This document shows, one piece after another, positions 16,113 through 24,671 of a DNA stretch of 64,000 nucleotides (its first letter is position 1; each line of letters begins with the position of its first letter). Where the stretch lies: contig JALHNM010000012.1 of NCBI GenBank assembly GCA_022843485.1, positions 1 to 64,000 of the forward strand, read 5' to 3'. The stretch comes from Fimbriimonadaceae bacterium (GTDB lineage Bacteria; Armatimonadota; Fimbriimonadia; Fimbriimonadales; Fimbriimonadaceae). The translations under genes and the position numbers were made by a program. The notes under the pieces are model-generated. The model did no database searches, was not told the origin of the DNA, and saw only the letters and a list, made by a program, of their open reading frames with translations.

Positions 16113-17540
16113 ATGAGACTGGACGCTCAGATGAAGCGAATCGCCGCCCTCGCCGGCGGCACCGTGCTTGCCGGCCTGGCCTTCTCGGCCAGCCACTCCG
16201 ACGCCCCGATGATGGTCCTCGACCCGAGCGCCAACATCACCGACGTCTACGCCTTCCTGCGCACCAACACGCAAGGCAAGAAGGTGCTCAACCTCTCCAT
16301 GAACGTCAACCCGCTCGAAGACCCGGGCAACGGCGTCATCTACGACAAGTTCAGCGACGACGTGATCTACCAGATCCACATCGCCAAGCCGGTCAACCGG
16401 AACGGCCAGTGGGTCTTCACCGGCGAGTCGGCCATGCACTACGAGGTCCGGTTCACCACGACCTACAAGAACGGCAATACGATCCTCAGCTACGGGCTCG
16501 GCACCGAGGCCGGGCCGATCCTGCGGACCGACGACGCCCGCCAGAACTTCCTGCAGCGCTACACGGTCACCCTCGTCAAGGGCAACCAGCGCATCGACCT
16601 CACCGGCAACCAGACCCTCAAGACCCCGCCCGTGAACGTCGGCCCGCGGACGACCCCCAACTACTACGACGCCCAGGGCAACCGGCTCCAAGGCGCCATG
16701 AGCACCGGCGAGCAGCCGATCTACACCCAGGAGACGGTCTACCGCCTCAACGACGGCAGCCTCGTGTTCGCCGGGCAGCGCGAGGACGGCTTCTACGCCG
16801 ACACCCCCGCGATCTTCGACTTCCTCGGCGTCCGCAACCCCGGCAAGGACGGGTTCAGCGGCACCAACGTCCACACGATCAGCTTCCAGGTCCCCGTCGA
16901 GAACCTCGTCGGCCAAGGCGAGCGACCTGAAGTCGGCGTCTACGCGACCACCTGGCGCCAGAGCTTCCAGATCTCGAGGACCAAGGGCCAGGCCGAGCGG
17001 CGAGGCCCGTGGGTGCAGGTCAGCCGGATGGGCAACCCCCTCTTCAACGAGGTGCTCGTGCCGCTGAAGGACAAGGACCGCTACAACATGGTCGCCCCGA
17101 CCCGGGACACGTCCGTGTTCAGCACCTACGCCGAGAACCCCGAGCTCGCCACGCTCCTCAACGTCGTGCTCGGCACGAACATCGTGACGACCGGCCGCGC
17201 CGACCTCGTGGGCTTCTTCATCCCGGACGTCATCAAGGTCGACCTCTCGACCGAGGACGTCCCGCTCGCCGGTGAGCCCAAGTTCAACCGCCTCAGCGTC
17301 TTCGGCGGCGACACCGTCGCGAGCACGTTGACCGGCGGCCAGGTCGCGGCCGGCTGGCCCAACGGCCGCCGCTTCGGTGACGACGTCGTCGACATCGCCC
17401 TGACCGCCCTCGCGAGCGGCCCGAGCTACTCGACCATCGTCCCGCTCGGCGACAACAGCAACGCGAACGACACGAAGTACGACCTCGTGTTCCCGTACGC
17501 GGGCACGCCTTGGGGAGGCCCCGGCACGACCCTGCGCTAA
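16113..17540 (+). CDS. DUF4331 family secreted protein
   Basis: 475 residues. Starts MRLDAQMKRIAALAGGTVLAGLAFSASHSDAPM: signal peptide followed by the SHSDAP segment that begins the mature part in DUF4331 proteins. ITDVYAFLR, NVNPLEDPGNG, IYQIHI and FDFLGVRNPGKDGFSG also match the family pattern I remember. ATG at 16113 has AAGGAC 7 bases upstream (16101-16106); a second ATG at 16131 is possible. The function of the family is not known. Downstream are a prepilin and a TPR lipoprotein on the same strand, a grouping that may form one export-related unit. Confidence 0.88.
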   Translation: MRLDAQMKRIAALAGGTVLAGLAFSASHSDAPMMVLDPSANITDVYAFLRTNTQGKKVLNLSMNVNPLEDPGNGVIYDKFSDDVIYQIHIAKPVNRNGQWVFTGESAMHYEVRFTTTYKNGNTILSYGLGTEAGPILRTDDARQNFLQRYTVTLVKGNQRIDLTGNQTLKTPPVNVGPRTTPNYYDAQGNRLQGAMSTGEQPIYTQETVYRLNDGSLVFAGQREDGFYADTPAIFDFLGVRNPGKDGFSGTNVHTISFQVPVENLVGQGERPEVGVYATTWRQSFQISRTKGQAERRGPWVQVSRMGNPLFNEVLVPLKDKDRYNMVAPTRDTSVFSTYAENPELATLLNVVLGTNIVTTGRADLVGFFIPDVIKVDLSTEDVPLAGEPKFNRLSVFGGDTVASTLTGGQVAAGWPNGRRFGDDVVDIALTALASGPSYSTIVPLGDNSNANDTKYDLVFPYAGTPWGGPGTTLR

Positions 17541-17627
17541 GGCAGGAGTAGGCCCGCGGGGCCGGGAGCAAGGACGCGACCGGCCCCGAATCCCCTCCAC
17601 GACCACCCCTAACGATAGGAGCCTCCC

Positions 17628-18524
17628 ATGAAGCGAACCGCGTTCACCCTGATCGAACTGCTCGTCGTCATCGCGATCATCGCGATCCTCGCCGCCATCC
17701 TCTTCCCCGTCTTCGCCCAGGCCAAACAGGCTGCGGTCAAGACGGCCGACCTCTCCAACACCCGCCAGATCGCCACCTCCGCCCAGCTCTACATGGCCGA
17801 CAACGAGGGCGCCCTGTTCCGGCACCACGACGATTGGGTGCTGGACGACGGCTCGCTCGTGCTCGAGCTGCCCGCCACGGCCGATGGCTGTGCGGGCGGG
17901 GGCTTCGGCAACAGCCAGGCCGAGAAGCCGTGGGCCGTCATCCTCCAGCCCTACCTCAAGAGCCGTGACGTGGCCTTCAGCCCAGCCGACCCGACCGTCC
18001 GCTCGCAGCGCCTCGCCCGATCGATGGAGGAGTACAACGGCGGCTCCGAGATCGTCGGCAACCACTGTGACGTCGCCCCGAACGGTGAGCTCTGCCTCGC
18101 CGAGAAGAACGGCTGGACGATGTGGAGCTATCTGCTCAACTCCGTCTTCACCCACCGCTCGTGCCGCTACGCGATGGAAGGCGTGCTCGCCGGTTTCGCC
18201 ACCGAGAGCGCCCTCGCCGGCCTCGACGACCCGAACCTCATCATGTTCTCGGCCCGCAACTCCGAGGGCTTCGCCGACCCCGCCAGCGACTTCCACGCCA
18301 TCGGCCAGGACGATTACGACGCTTGGGCCGGGGAGGCCGCCCTGGTGCGCTGGGGCAGTGGTAGCCGCCCGAACGAGGGCTGGATCAAGTACGACCGCCT
18401 CAGCGGCGGCGCGAACTACGTCTACGCCGACGGCCACGTGAAGTGGATGCGCTGGGGCCGCGCCCGGCTCGACCAGTTCCCCGACCACCGCGTCCGCTAC
18501 CCCCTGGAGAACCCGCCCCGCTAA
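17628..18524 (+). CDS. Prepilin-like protein with type IV N-methylation motif
   Basis: 298 residues. KRTAFTLIELLVVIAIIAIL is the prepilin leader plus hydrophobic stalk (cleavage after the residue before Phe, then conserved Glu5), continuing into LFPVFAQAK, the form typical of Armatimonadota pseudopilins. The head ends GGANYVYADGHVKWMRWG, the H-X9-DG-like motif found in this family. A strong AGGAG lies at 17617-17621. Processing would need a prepilin peptidase elsewhere. Cys residues in the head (ADGCAGGG, GNHCD, ELCLAE, RSCRY) may form disulfides. Confidence 0.9.
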   Translation: MKRTAFTLIELLVVIAIIAILAAILFPVFAQAKQAAVKTADLSNTRQIATSAQLYMADNEGALFRHHDDWVLDDGSLVLELPATADGCAGGGFGNSQAEKPWAVILQPYLKSRDVAFSPADPTVRSQRLARSMEEYNGGSEIVGNHCDVAPNGELCLAEKNGWTMWSYLLNSVFTHRSCRYAMEGVLAGFATESALAGLDDPNLIMFSARNSEGFADPASDFHAIGQDDYDAWAGEAALVRWGSGSRPNEGWIKYDRLSGGANYVYADGHVKWMRWGRARLDQFPDHRVRYPLENPPR

Positions 18525-18553
18525 GGGCCCGACCCCGACCCCCGGAACCCGAC

Positions 18554-19834
18554 ATGACCCCCAAGACCCTTCTCATCCTCGTCGCTCTGGCCGCCCTCGG
18601 CGGCTGCTCGACCACCCCGTCCGGCCAGGTGCCGCGCACCGAACTCTCGGCCGTCAAGGCCACTGGCGCCAGTCAGGTCGACCGCGCCGTCCAGCAGGCC
18701 CAAGTCTGGGTCAAGGAGTTCCCGACCCAGCCCCGCAGCTACACGGCCCTCGGCAACGCCCTCATGCAGCGCGGCCGGGAGACCGGTGAGCTCGAAAACT
18801 ACAACGCCGCCCTCACCGCCTTCGAGAAGGCCGTGGAGCTCGGCCCGGACGACAGCGAGAGCCTGCGCGGCCTCGCCTGGGCCTGGACGATGTTCCACGA
18901 CTACGAGAAGGCCGAGGCCTTCGCGAGGAAGGCGATCGCCGCCAACCCCCGGAACCACCTCGCCTTCGGCGTCCTCTTCGACAGCCAGATGGAGCTCGGC
19001 CGGTACGACGAGGCGCTCGAGTCGGGGCAGACCATGATGGACTTGCGCCCCGACCTGGCTTCCTACAGCCGCGGCGCCCAGGCGCTCTGGGCTAGAGGCG
19101 ACGCCAAGGGCGCGATGCTCCTCATGGGCAAGGCCGCCCAGGCTGGCGGGCCCTACGCCGAGAACACCGCCTGGTGCCAGGCCCAGCTCGGCGACATGGC
19201 CTTCAAGACCGGCAACACCCTGGCCGCAGAAGAGCAGTACCGGGACGTGCTCGCCCGGCTGCCCGAGTACCGCCACGCCCTGTTCGGCCTGGGCCGGGTC
19301 GAGGCCGCCCGCGGGGAGTGGGAGAAAGCCGCCGACCTCATGGGCCGGGCCACGGCCAACGCTTGTCCGATCCCCTACGTCGTGGAGTACGGCGACGTCC
19401 TGACCCGGTTGGGCCGCAAGGAAGAGGCCAAACGCCAGTACGCCCGGGTCGAGGCCATGGTCAAAGACCACCTCGCCCACGGGGTGCACGGGGACGAGCT
19501 CGCCCTCGCCGACTACTTCCTCGAGCAGGGCCGCGACCCCAAGCGCGGGCTCAGCCTCGCCCTACACGAGATCAGCCACCACCGCAGCACCCACAACTAC
19601 AGCACCCTCGCCTGGGCCCACTACCGAGCGGGGCGGCTTCAGAAGGCGAAGGAGGCCATGGCCACCGCGCTCGAGAGCAACCTCCAAGACCCCGTGCTCC
19701 ACGCCCGGGCCGCCGCGATCTTCGCCGCCCTCAGCGAGGACGAGAAGGCCGTGTCGCACCGCCTGAAGGCCGAAGCCCTCAACCGCTACCTCGCCGCCAC
19801 CGTCCGCCCGGACAACCTGGTCGCCAAGAACTGA
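18554..19834 (+). CDS. TPR-repeat lipoprotein
   Basis: 426 residues. MTPKTLLILVALAALGGCSTT gives a lipobox (LGGC), so it should be membrane-anchored. From about residue 60 to 390 it is made of tetratricopeptide repeats (ALTAFEKAVELGPDDSESLR, KAEAFARKAIAANPRNHLAF, AAEEQYRDVLARLPEYRHAL and others). Starts 29 bases after the prepilin stop. It probably scaffolds partners of the upstream DUF4331 protein or prepilin. Confidence 0.88.
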   Translation: MTPKTLLILVALAALGGCSTTPSGQVPRTELSAVKATGASQVDRAVQQAQVWVKEFPTQPRSYTALGNALMQRGRETGELENYNAALTAFEKAVELGPDDSESLRGLAWAWTMFHDYEKAEAFARKAIAANPRNHLAFGVLFDSQMELGRYDEALESGQTMMDLRPDLASYSRGAQALWARGDAKGAMLLMGKAAQAGGPYAENTAWCQAQLGDMAFKTGNTLAAEEQYRDVLARLPEYRHALFGLGRVEAARGEWEKAADLMGRATANACPIPYVVEYGDVLTRLGRKEEAKRQYARVEAMVKDHLAHGVHGDELALADYFLEQGRDPKRGLSLALHEISHHRSTHNYSTLAWAHYRAGRLQKAKEAMATALESNLQDPVLHARAAAIFAALSEDEKAVSHRLKAEALNRYLAATVRPDNLVAKN

Positions 19835-20479
19835 CCCCCCGGCCCCCGGCCTGCCCTGCGGGTCAGGCCGGGCCACCCGCGTGGTCACTAACAAGTGACT
19901 CACCACCCGCCGTGCCACCCCCGGTGGCACAGCGACGTGGCACGCCCGTCCCGGGCGTGGTCCCTGGGGCGTCCCGCCCCAGGCCGGGGCAGGGGCGGCC
20001 CGCCCCTGGTCCCCAGGGCGGCTCGCCCTGACCAACCCTGGGACCTCGGACGGGTCGCCCTGCAAGTGACCTGACGGGTGGCCCAGCCTGATTGCGGAGC
20101 GAGAGGCCGGGTACAGAGGCGTCCCTCGCCCCGGCCTGCCCTCCGGGTAAGACCGGGCCACACGCGTGGTCGCTCACAATTGACTCACCACCCGCCGTGC
20201 CACCCCTGGTTGCACAGCGACGTGGCACGCCCGTCCCGGGCGTGGTCCCTGGGGCGTCCCGCCCCAGAGCGTGGCTGGGGCGGCCCGCCCCTGGTCCCCA
20301 GGGCGGCTCGCCCTGACCCGCCCAGCACCGGGTTTGCCCGGCCTAATCGCGGAGCGAGAGGCCGGGGATCGGAGCGTCTCGATTCCCGGCCTGCCCTCCG
20401 GGTCAGGCCGGGCCACCCGCCGCTGGCACTCTCGTTGCGAGGCGATGAAAATCGAGGGAAGGGATGTACACTGGAACAG
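19835..20479 (+). repeat. Intergenic repeat block: family B, A, B, A
   Basis: No gene supported. Two family-B modules (about 19920-20035 and 20195-20320), each with four hairpins; in the second these are 20226-20244 (8-bp stem, loop TCC), 20249-20267 (8 bp, loop TCC), a GGGGCG/CGCCCC stem near 20277-20291 and CAGGGCG/CGCCCTG near 20299-20315. Two family-A modules (20076-20165, 20329-20421) run from GGGTGGCCC-like ends to GGTCAGGCCGGGCCACCCG-like ends. All copies have the same orientation. Confidence 0.8.
20467..20472 (+). promoter_or_regulatory. -10 box TACACT, leaderless PEP-CTERM gene
   Basis: TACACT ends 7 bases before the ATG at 20480. Confidence 0.5.
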
Positions 20480-21151
20480 ATGAACCGGATCGCGCTCCTC
20501 GCCTTAGGCTTCTGCGCCGCCCCGGCGGCCCTTGGGGCGTTCGTGTTCGACGACTTCGTCTCCGGCGGGTGGTCCTGGGAAGTCCAGGGGCTGGGGCAGA
20601 AGAGTAACGTCGAGACCGGGCTCGACCGGAACCACACGCCTTCCGGCGACCGGACGACGAGTTTCGACGTCTACCGGAACGAGCGCAACGCGCTCGTCTT
20701 GCTCCGAGTCGGCGGTGGCGGGGCCGAGGTCACGGCGTCCAGGTCCGACGTGTCGTCCCGAATCAACTTTCGCTACGGAATCGCGAGCCGGCTCCAAGCG
20801 GACCTCTCGTTCGCCGACCGGATTGAGGTCGATTACACGTCCCAACCGCCCCAGTTCATCGCGACGACGTACGAGGTGTTCCTTCTCGACGAGGACGGCG
20901 TCGTAGCAACAAGCTCGATCGCGTCCGCAACGCCGACCGGCATCCGGTTCCTGCGACGGGACTTCACCGGGCCGATCGATTGGTCGAGGATCAAGCAGTC
21001 CGGCTTCTCGGCGAACTGGGTCAACGACAGCCGTCAGCTCCGGAGTTACCGTTTCACCGAGTTCCGCGCCGTACCGGAGCCAGGCCTGCTCCTTGCCGCC
21101 GGCGCAGGGCTGGCGGCCGTCTGTCGCAGACGGCCGCCAAAGCGCGGCTAA
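20480..21151 (+). CDS. PEP-CTERM sorting-signal protein
   Basis: 223 residues. N-terminal signal MNRIALLALGFCAAPAALGA, a beta-rich body of about 170 residues (FDDFVSGGWSWEVQG...), and a C-terminal tripartite tag: VPEPG, a hydrophobic stretch (LLLAAGAGLAAV) and CRRRPPKR. This is the PEP-CTERM arrangement recognised by exosortase, which moves proteins to the cell surface or into extracellular matrix. No exosortase gene is in the window. It stands alone between family-A repeats. Confidence 0.88.
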   Translation: MNRIALLALGFCAAPAALGAFVFDDFVSGGWSWEVQGLGQKSNVETGLDRNHTPSGDRTTSFDVYRNERNALVLLRVGGGGAEVTASRSDVSSRINFRYGIASRLQADLSFADRIEVDYTSQPPQFIATTYEVFLLDEDGVVATSSIASATPTGIRFLRRDFTGPIDWSRIKQSGFSANWVNDSRQLRSYRFTEFRAVPEPGLLLAAGAGLAAVCRRRPPKRG

Positions 21152-21210
21152 GGCTGCCAGACCACGGGCACGTTGTGCTGCGTGGCCCGCCACTTTCCGC
21201 CGAAGAAGAC

Positions 21211-21297
21211 GGGTGGCCCGGCTCAATCGCAGAGCAAGTGGCCGGGGGATCGAAGCGTCCCCCGGCCTGCCCTCTGGGTCAGGCCGGGCCACCCGTC
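21211..21297 (+). repeat. Family-A inverted repeat
   Basis: Starts GGGTGGCCCGGCT and ends AGGCCGGGCCACCCGT; the ends are imperfect reverse complements, with a second internal pair around GGCCGGGGG/CCCCCGGCC. Confidence 0.75.
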
Positions 21298-21313
21298 AGC
21301 CATAATCCTCGAA

Positions 21314-21685
21314 ATGAGTCGATGGCTGACGTTGCTCGCCGTTGTGAGCGGTTCCCTTCTTAGCTGCGCGCCAGCTCAACATCGCGTAGTCGGCATGTGG
21401 AGTCTCGACGAGGCAGCTTCGACGAAACCTTCCTTGGGGACCCTGCAAACGATGGTCGGCGGCACGCAGATCGAGTTCGCAGACTCGGGCCGATACAAGG
21501 GATCCCTCGGGATACTCGAAGCGAAGGGGACGTATCGCGTCAGCGGCGACCAAGTCTTCCTTGTAGGCAAGGACGGTGAGGACTTCGCCAAGTTCCGCCT
21601 GTCTTCTGATGGCCAGCGTCTGACAAGCGTTCCGGAGTTCAAGTCGGACGGTGTCGCTGTGTTCGTGCGTGTTCCCGATCAGTGA
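21314..21685 (+). CDS. Hypothetical lipoprotein
   Basis: 123 residues. MSRWLTLLAVVSGSLLSCAPA has a lipobox (LLSC). The mature part alternates short strands (VVGMWSLDEA, GGTQIEFADSGRYKG, AKGTYRVSGDQVFLVGKDG) in the manner of lipocalin-like WxL proteins that open with a G-x-W motif. No function proposed. Flanked on both sides by family-A repeats. Confidence 0.75.
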   Translation: MSRWLTLLAVVSGSLLSCAPAQHRVVGMWSLDEAASTKPSLGTLQTMVGGTQIEFADSGRYKGSLGILEAKGTYRVSGDQVFLVGKDGEDFAKFRLSSDGQRLTSVPEFKSDGVAVFVRVPDQ

Positions 21686-21701
21686 ACCCCTTGTCGACGA
21701 C

Positions 21702-21790
21702 GGGTGGCCCGGCCTAGTCACGAAGCGAGGGGCCGGGGACGAGGGCTCCTCGATCCCCGGCCTGCCCTCCGGATCAGACCGGGCCACCCT
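21702..21790 (+). repeat. Family-A inverted repeat
   Basis: GGGTGGCCCGGCC at the left and CCGGGCCACCC at the right end, with internal GGCCGGGGA/TCCCCGGCC pairing. Confidence 0.75.
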
Positions 21791-21806
21791 TCCGTAGTGT
21801 TGAGCC

Positions 21807-21812
21807 TAAACT
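21807..21812 (+). promoter_or_regulatory. -10 box TAAACT, AraC-type regulator
   Basis: TAAACT ends 9 bases before the ATG at 21822. It directly abuts a GTG at 21813, which argues for the ATG as the true start. Confidence 0.45.
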
Positions 21813-21821
21813 GTGGAGGAG

Positions 21822-22682
21822 ATGGTCGAGCTCAATCCGCAGGTCCCGCGGCTTTGGTCGGTGAACGCCCTTCTGAGCGGCAGGTCGCGTAGCCTTGCCT
21901 CGGGGCCCCACGAGGGGACTTTGTCGGTCAAGACCGTCGTCAGCGGGCACTGCGTCTATAGAACCCGGACGAAGGTCTTCCGGCTTCAACCGGGCGTGTT
22001 CACGGTGCTGCCGGAGGGCCGTGCGTACGAACTGGAGATCAGCCGGCCATGCGAGACCCTCTCGGTGTTCTTCCGGCCCGGGTTTCTGCAGGAGGTCGAG
22101 GCGGCTGCGACCGGAATCGACCTGGACTCGCCCGAGGTCGGCTCGGCGAGGAACGGCTTCGCGATGCCGGAGCGGCTGGAGGCCGCGCCTTCGCGCCTGC
22201 ACTCGCTGGCCCTGCGCCTTCAGAGCGCGCTGAAGATGGGCGAAGACCCGATGCTGGCCGAGACGCTCGTCCTGGAGGCCGCCCGCGAGGTCGCCTCTTA
22301 CTCTACCGAGGCGCAAAGGGAATCGGAAAGCCTGGGCTATGCGCGGCTCCCGGTCCGGCAAGAGGCGTTCCGCCGCCTGAACCGCGCGAGAGACCTGCTG
22401 ATCGACGAGATGGACAAGCCGCTCAGATTGGCGGACCTCGCCCGCGAGGCCTGCCTCTCGCCGAGCCAGTTCCACTTCCTCTTCCGGTCGGCCTTCGGCG
22501 TGAGCCCGCACGCGTTCCTCACGGCCCGACGGGTCGACCGGGCCGTCCTTCTGCTCGGGACGACGGACTGGCCGCTCTGGTCCATCGCGTCGGCGGTGGG
22601 CTTCAAGAGCGAGTCGCACCTGTGCCGCCTGGTCGCCCGGGCCACGGGCCGGAGGACGAGCGAGCTTCGCTCGGTTCCGTAA
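21822..22682 (+). CDS. AraC family transcriptional regulator
   Basis: 286 residues. The N-terminal half resembles a cupin sensor domain (FRLQPGVFTVLPEGRAYELEI). The C-terminal 100 residues form a double helix-turn-helix: PLRLADLAREACLSPSQFHF, then AFGVSPHAFLTARRVDRAVLLL, and WSIASAVGFKSESHLCRLV. The gene for a VOC protein follows 46 bases downstream and is a candidate target, although it has its own promoter box. Confidence 0.9.
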   Translation: MVELNPQVPRLWSVNALLSGRSRSLASGPHEGTLSVKTVVSGHCVYRTRTKVFRLQPGVFTVLPEGRAYELEISRPCETLSVFFRPGFLQEVEAAATGIDLDSPEVGSARNGFAMPERLEAAPSRLHSLALRLQSALKMGEDPMLAETLVLEAAREVASYSTEAQRESESLGYARLPVRQEAFRRLNRARDLLIDEMDKPLRLADLAREACLSPSQFHFLFRSAFGVSPHAFLTARRVDRAVLLLGTTDWPLWSIASAVGFKSESHLCRLVARATGRRTSELRSVP

Positions 22683-22714
22683 GATCGGACAATGTCGGGG
22701 CCGCCCCGGCCGTG

Positions 22715-22720
22715 TACGCT
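22715..22720 (+). promoter_or_regulatory. -10 box TACGCT, leaderless VOC gene
   Basis: TACGCT ends 8 bases before the ATG at 22729. Confidence 0.45.
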
Positions 22721-22728
22721 CCGGGCCG

Positions 22729-23238
22729 ATGGAAAACCGCGAATGGACAAGGCGGCAGATCGTCGCGACGGCGGTGACGCTGGTGACGACGCCGTTCGTG
22801 CCAGGGATCGTCAGGACCCAACCCATGAAGAACGTCAACAAGATCAAGGGCGTCGGCCAGATCGCCCTCACGGTGTCGGACATCGCCAAGGCCAAAGCCT
22901 TCTACTGCGACGTGCTCGGCCTCGAGCACCTGTTCGACGCAGGCCCGAACCTCTCGTTCATCAACGCCGGCAACCTGCGCCTCATGCTTACCCTTCCCGA
23001 GTCCGGTCTGCAAGCCGGGCGCAACTCGGTCGTCTACTACCGCGTGGAGAGCGTGGAGGAGGCCCACAAGGAGGCCGTGGCCAAGGGTGCCAAAGCCGCG
23101 GGCGAGCCGCACATGATCGCCCAGATGGACGACCACGAGCTCTGGATGGGCTTCCTGCAAGACCCCGAGGGCAACCTGCTCGGCCTGATGGAAGAGAGGC
23201 GGCGGGACGATAGCCCGGCCAAGTCGCTGAGCGACTGA
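22729..23238 (+). CDS. VOC family protein with N-terminal Tat-like leader
   Basis: 169 residues. Residues 1-25 (MENREWTRRQIVATAVTLVTTPF) look like a twin-arginine leader: TRRQ followed by a moderately hydrophobic stretch. The rest is one VOC module pair: GQIALTVSDIAKAKAFYCDVLGLEHLF, LSFINAGNLRLML, WMGFLQDPEGNLLGLM. If exported, this would be unusual for a glyoxalase-fold protein. A downstream ATG (before KNVNKIKG) would give a cytosolic 142-residue form. The substrate is unknown. Confidence 0.82.
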   Translation: MENREWTRRQIVATAVTLVTTPFVPGIVRTQPMKNVNKIKGVGQIALTVSDIAKAKAFYCDVLGLEHLFDAGPNLSFINAGNLRLMLTLPESGLQAGRNSVVYYRVESVEEAHKEAVAKGAKAAGEPHMIAQMDDHELWMGFLQDPEGNLLGLMEERRRDDSPAKSLSD

Positions 23239-23720
23239 GGCGCCCCGCCTCAGGCCGTGGCAGGGGCGGCCCGCCCCTGGTCCCCAGGGCGGCTCGCCCT
23301 GACCCACCCGCCGCCGCGGATGGCCCGGCCAAGCCTCGGAGCGATAGGCCGGGGATCGAGACGCCCCGATTCCCGGCCTGCACGCCCGTGGTCAAGCGAG
23401 TCCACACGCCCGCCCATAAGCCCGGCCTGCCCTCCGGGTCAGTGCGGGCCACCCGCTGGGTTGGGCCGGGCCACCCGCCGTGCCACCCTCGGTGGCACAG
23501 CGACGTGGCACGTCCGTCCCGGGCGTGGTCCCTGGGGCGTCCCGCCCCAGAGCGTGGCTGGGGCGGGCCGCCCCTGGTCCCCAGGGCGGCTCGCCCTGCG
23601 GGTGGCCGGGGGGGTGGACGGATCAGATCCGGCCGCCCTTGTTCGCTTGCCTGTGCGCCATGGCAAGCGGCTCCCGCTGACCGTGGGAGACCGGGGCGCA
23701 CCGTACCGTCATGCCCCTTT
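23239..23720 (+). repeat. Intergenic repeat block: families B, A, B
   Basis: Partial B module at about 23240-23310, degenerate A modules at 23317-23470, and a full B module at 23481-23600 with the four GC hairpins. The rest to 23720 shows no gene. Confidence 0.75.
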
Positions 23721-23721
23721 G

Positions 23722-23781
23722 ACGCCTCTTACACGCCTCTTCAACGCCTCTTTAAGGGTTTAAGAGGCGTGTAAGAGGCGT
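23722..23781. repeat. Family-C element: perfect 20-bp inverted repeat of phased 9-mers
   Basis: ACGCCTCTTACACGCCTCTT (23722-23741) and its exact reverse complement (23762-23781) with a 20-base spacer. The 9-mer ACGCCTCTT (allowing AACGCCTCT in the spacer) starts at 23722, 23733 and 23744, and its inverse at 23762 and 23773, always 11 bp apart. A second copy is at 30055-30114. Confidence 0.85.
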
Positions 23782-23819
23782 GCGCCACCCCTCGAAGAGG
23801 TCGGTCGGCAGGATGTGCC

Positions 23820-23975
23820 CGGTGGCCCGGCCTCGTTGCGGATCGTCTGAAGGGGGACGAAGCGGCCCCGGCCTGCCCTTCGGCCCTGGCCCGGCCAACC
23901 GCCATTGCACCCCCTCCCGGCCTGCCCTTCGGGTCAGGCCGGGCCACCCGCCTTCGGGTCAGCCCTGGCCACCCG
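23820..23975 (+). repeat. Family-A repeats, two partial copies
   Basis: GGTGGCCCGGCC at 23821 opens one copy; CTGCCCTTCGGGTCAGGCCG followed by GGCCACCCG closes another near 23950. A third truncated end (CCCTGGCCACCCGG) follows. No gene. Confidence 0.7.
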
Positions 23976-24018
23976 GCCGCAGAGACCGTCACACGATGGG
24001 CCTGGGTGGAAAACAAGC

Positions 24019-24044
24019 GTGGGCGCCTCTTGTGAGGCGCCCAC
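24019..24044 (-). terminator. Intrinsic terminator for the 24068-24586 gene
   Basis: An 11-bp perfect stem GTGGGCGCCTC/GAGGCGCCCAC with loop TTGT. On the minus strand it is followed by ACGCTTGTTTTCC, a T-rich run, 24 bases after the stop codon. Confidence 0.75.
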
Positions 24045-24067
24045 GGATCGGAGAGAGCGGTCTTAGC

Positions 24068-24586
24068 TTACTGCCAGTTGACGTCCCAGGTGAGCTCGTC
24101 GAGAGCGACCCGCCACTTCGGCAGGGTGACCGGGCCGCGGGCATCGACCCAGTACCGGATCTTCATCTGGCCTCCGCTGCCAGTGAAGCGCCAGCACAGC
24201 GGGATGTCCACGACGGTGCGCGTGTCCGTCCTGCGGATCGGGCCGCGGTAGACCTCGACGAACCGGTTCGAGTTCCACTCCCACATCTCGACGTACTCGA
24301 CGAGACCCACAGTCGTGGCCGCCGATTCGATCGCGAGGGTCATGGTCTGCGGGTCCGGGGCGCCGCACACGACCTCGCCCTCGATGTCGATCGGGTTGTC
24401 GTAACCCGAAATGCGGATTCCGTTCTCGACGACGAGTCGGTTGTTGTCGCTCGACTGGAGGCTTCCGAGCGTGCCCTCGACGACGCGACCCCGCTTCACG
24501 GTCATCTGCTGGGGACCGAAGACGAAAGCCGCGGCCATTGCGGTCAAGGCGAGGATCGAGGTGAGTGCCAGTGTTTTCGTTCTCAT
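24068..24586 (-). CDS. Secreted hypothetical protein
   Basis: 172 residues. MRTKTLALTSILALTAMAAAFVFG is a signal peptide or N-anchor. The mature part is beta-rich with Arg/Trp-rich strands (YVEMWEWNSNRFVEVYRG, IPLCWRFTGSGGQMKIRYWV). The start at 24586 is preferred since the upstream in-frame part is short and basic. A TAATCT box lies about 35 bases upstream on the minus strand, and a good terminator follows the gene. The family is not recognised. Confidence 0.75.
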   Translation of the reverse strand: MRTKTLALTSILALTAMAAAFVFGPQQMTVKRGRVVEGTLGSLQSSDNNRLVVENGIRISGYDNPIDIEGEVVCGAPDPQTMTLAIESAATTVGLVEYVEMWEWNSNRFVEVYRGPIRRTDTRTVVDIPLCWRFTGSGGQMKIRYWVDARGPVTLPKWRVALDELTWDVNWQ

Positions 24587-24671
24587 TGTTCTGCCCACGG
24601 CGGACCTGATCCGCACATCACTCAGATTACTTTGCTTAGAACGAAGGTTACAAGCCCGAAGCCGAAACTCT

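Noticed and set aside
16032-18488. Very long open frame (818 codons) on the minus strand
   Set aside because: It is the antisense shadow of the DUF4331 and prepilin genes: high GC keeps the opposite frame free of stops, and the product is a low-complexity Val/Gly/Ala/Arg sequence without motifs.
23478-23774. Short plus-strand open frames in the repeat block
   Set aside because: They consist of translated GC repeats (Pro/Arg/Gly/Ala-rich), recur at each repeat copy, and have no start signals or conserved motifs.
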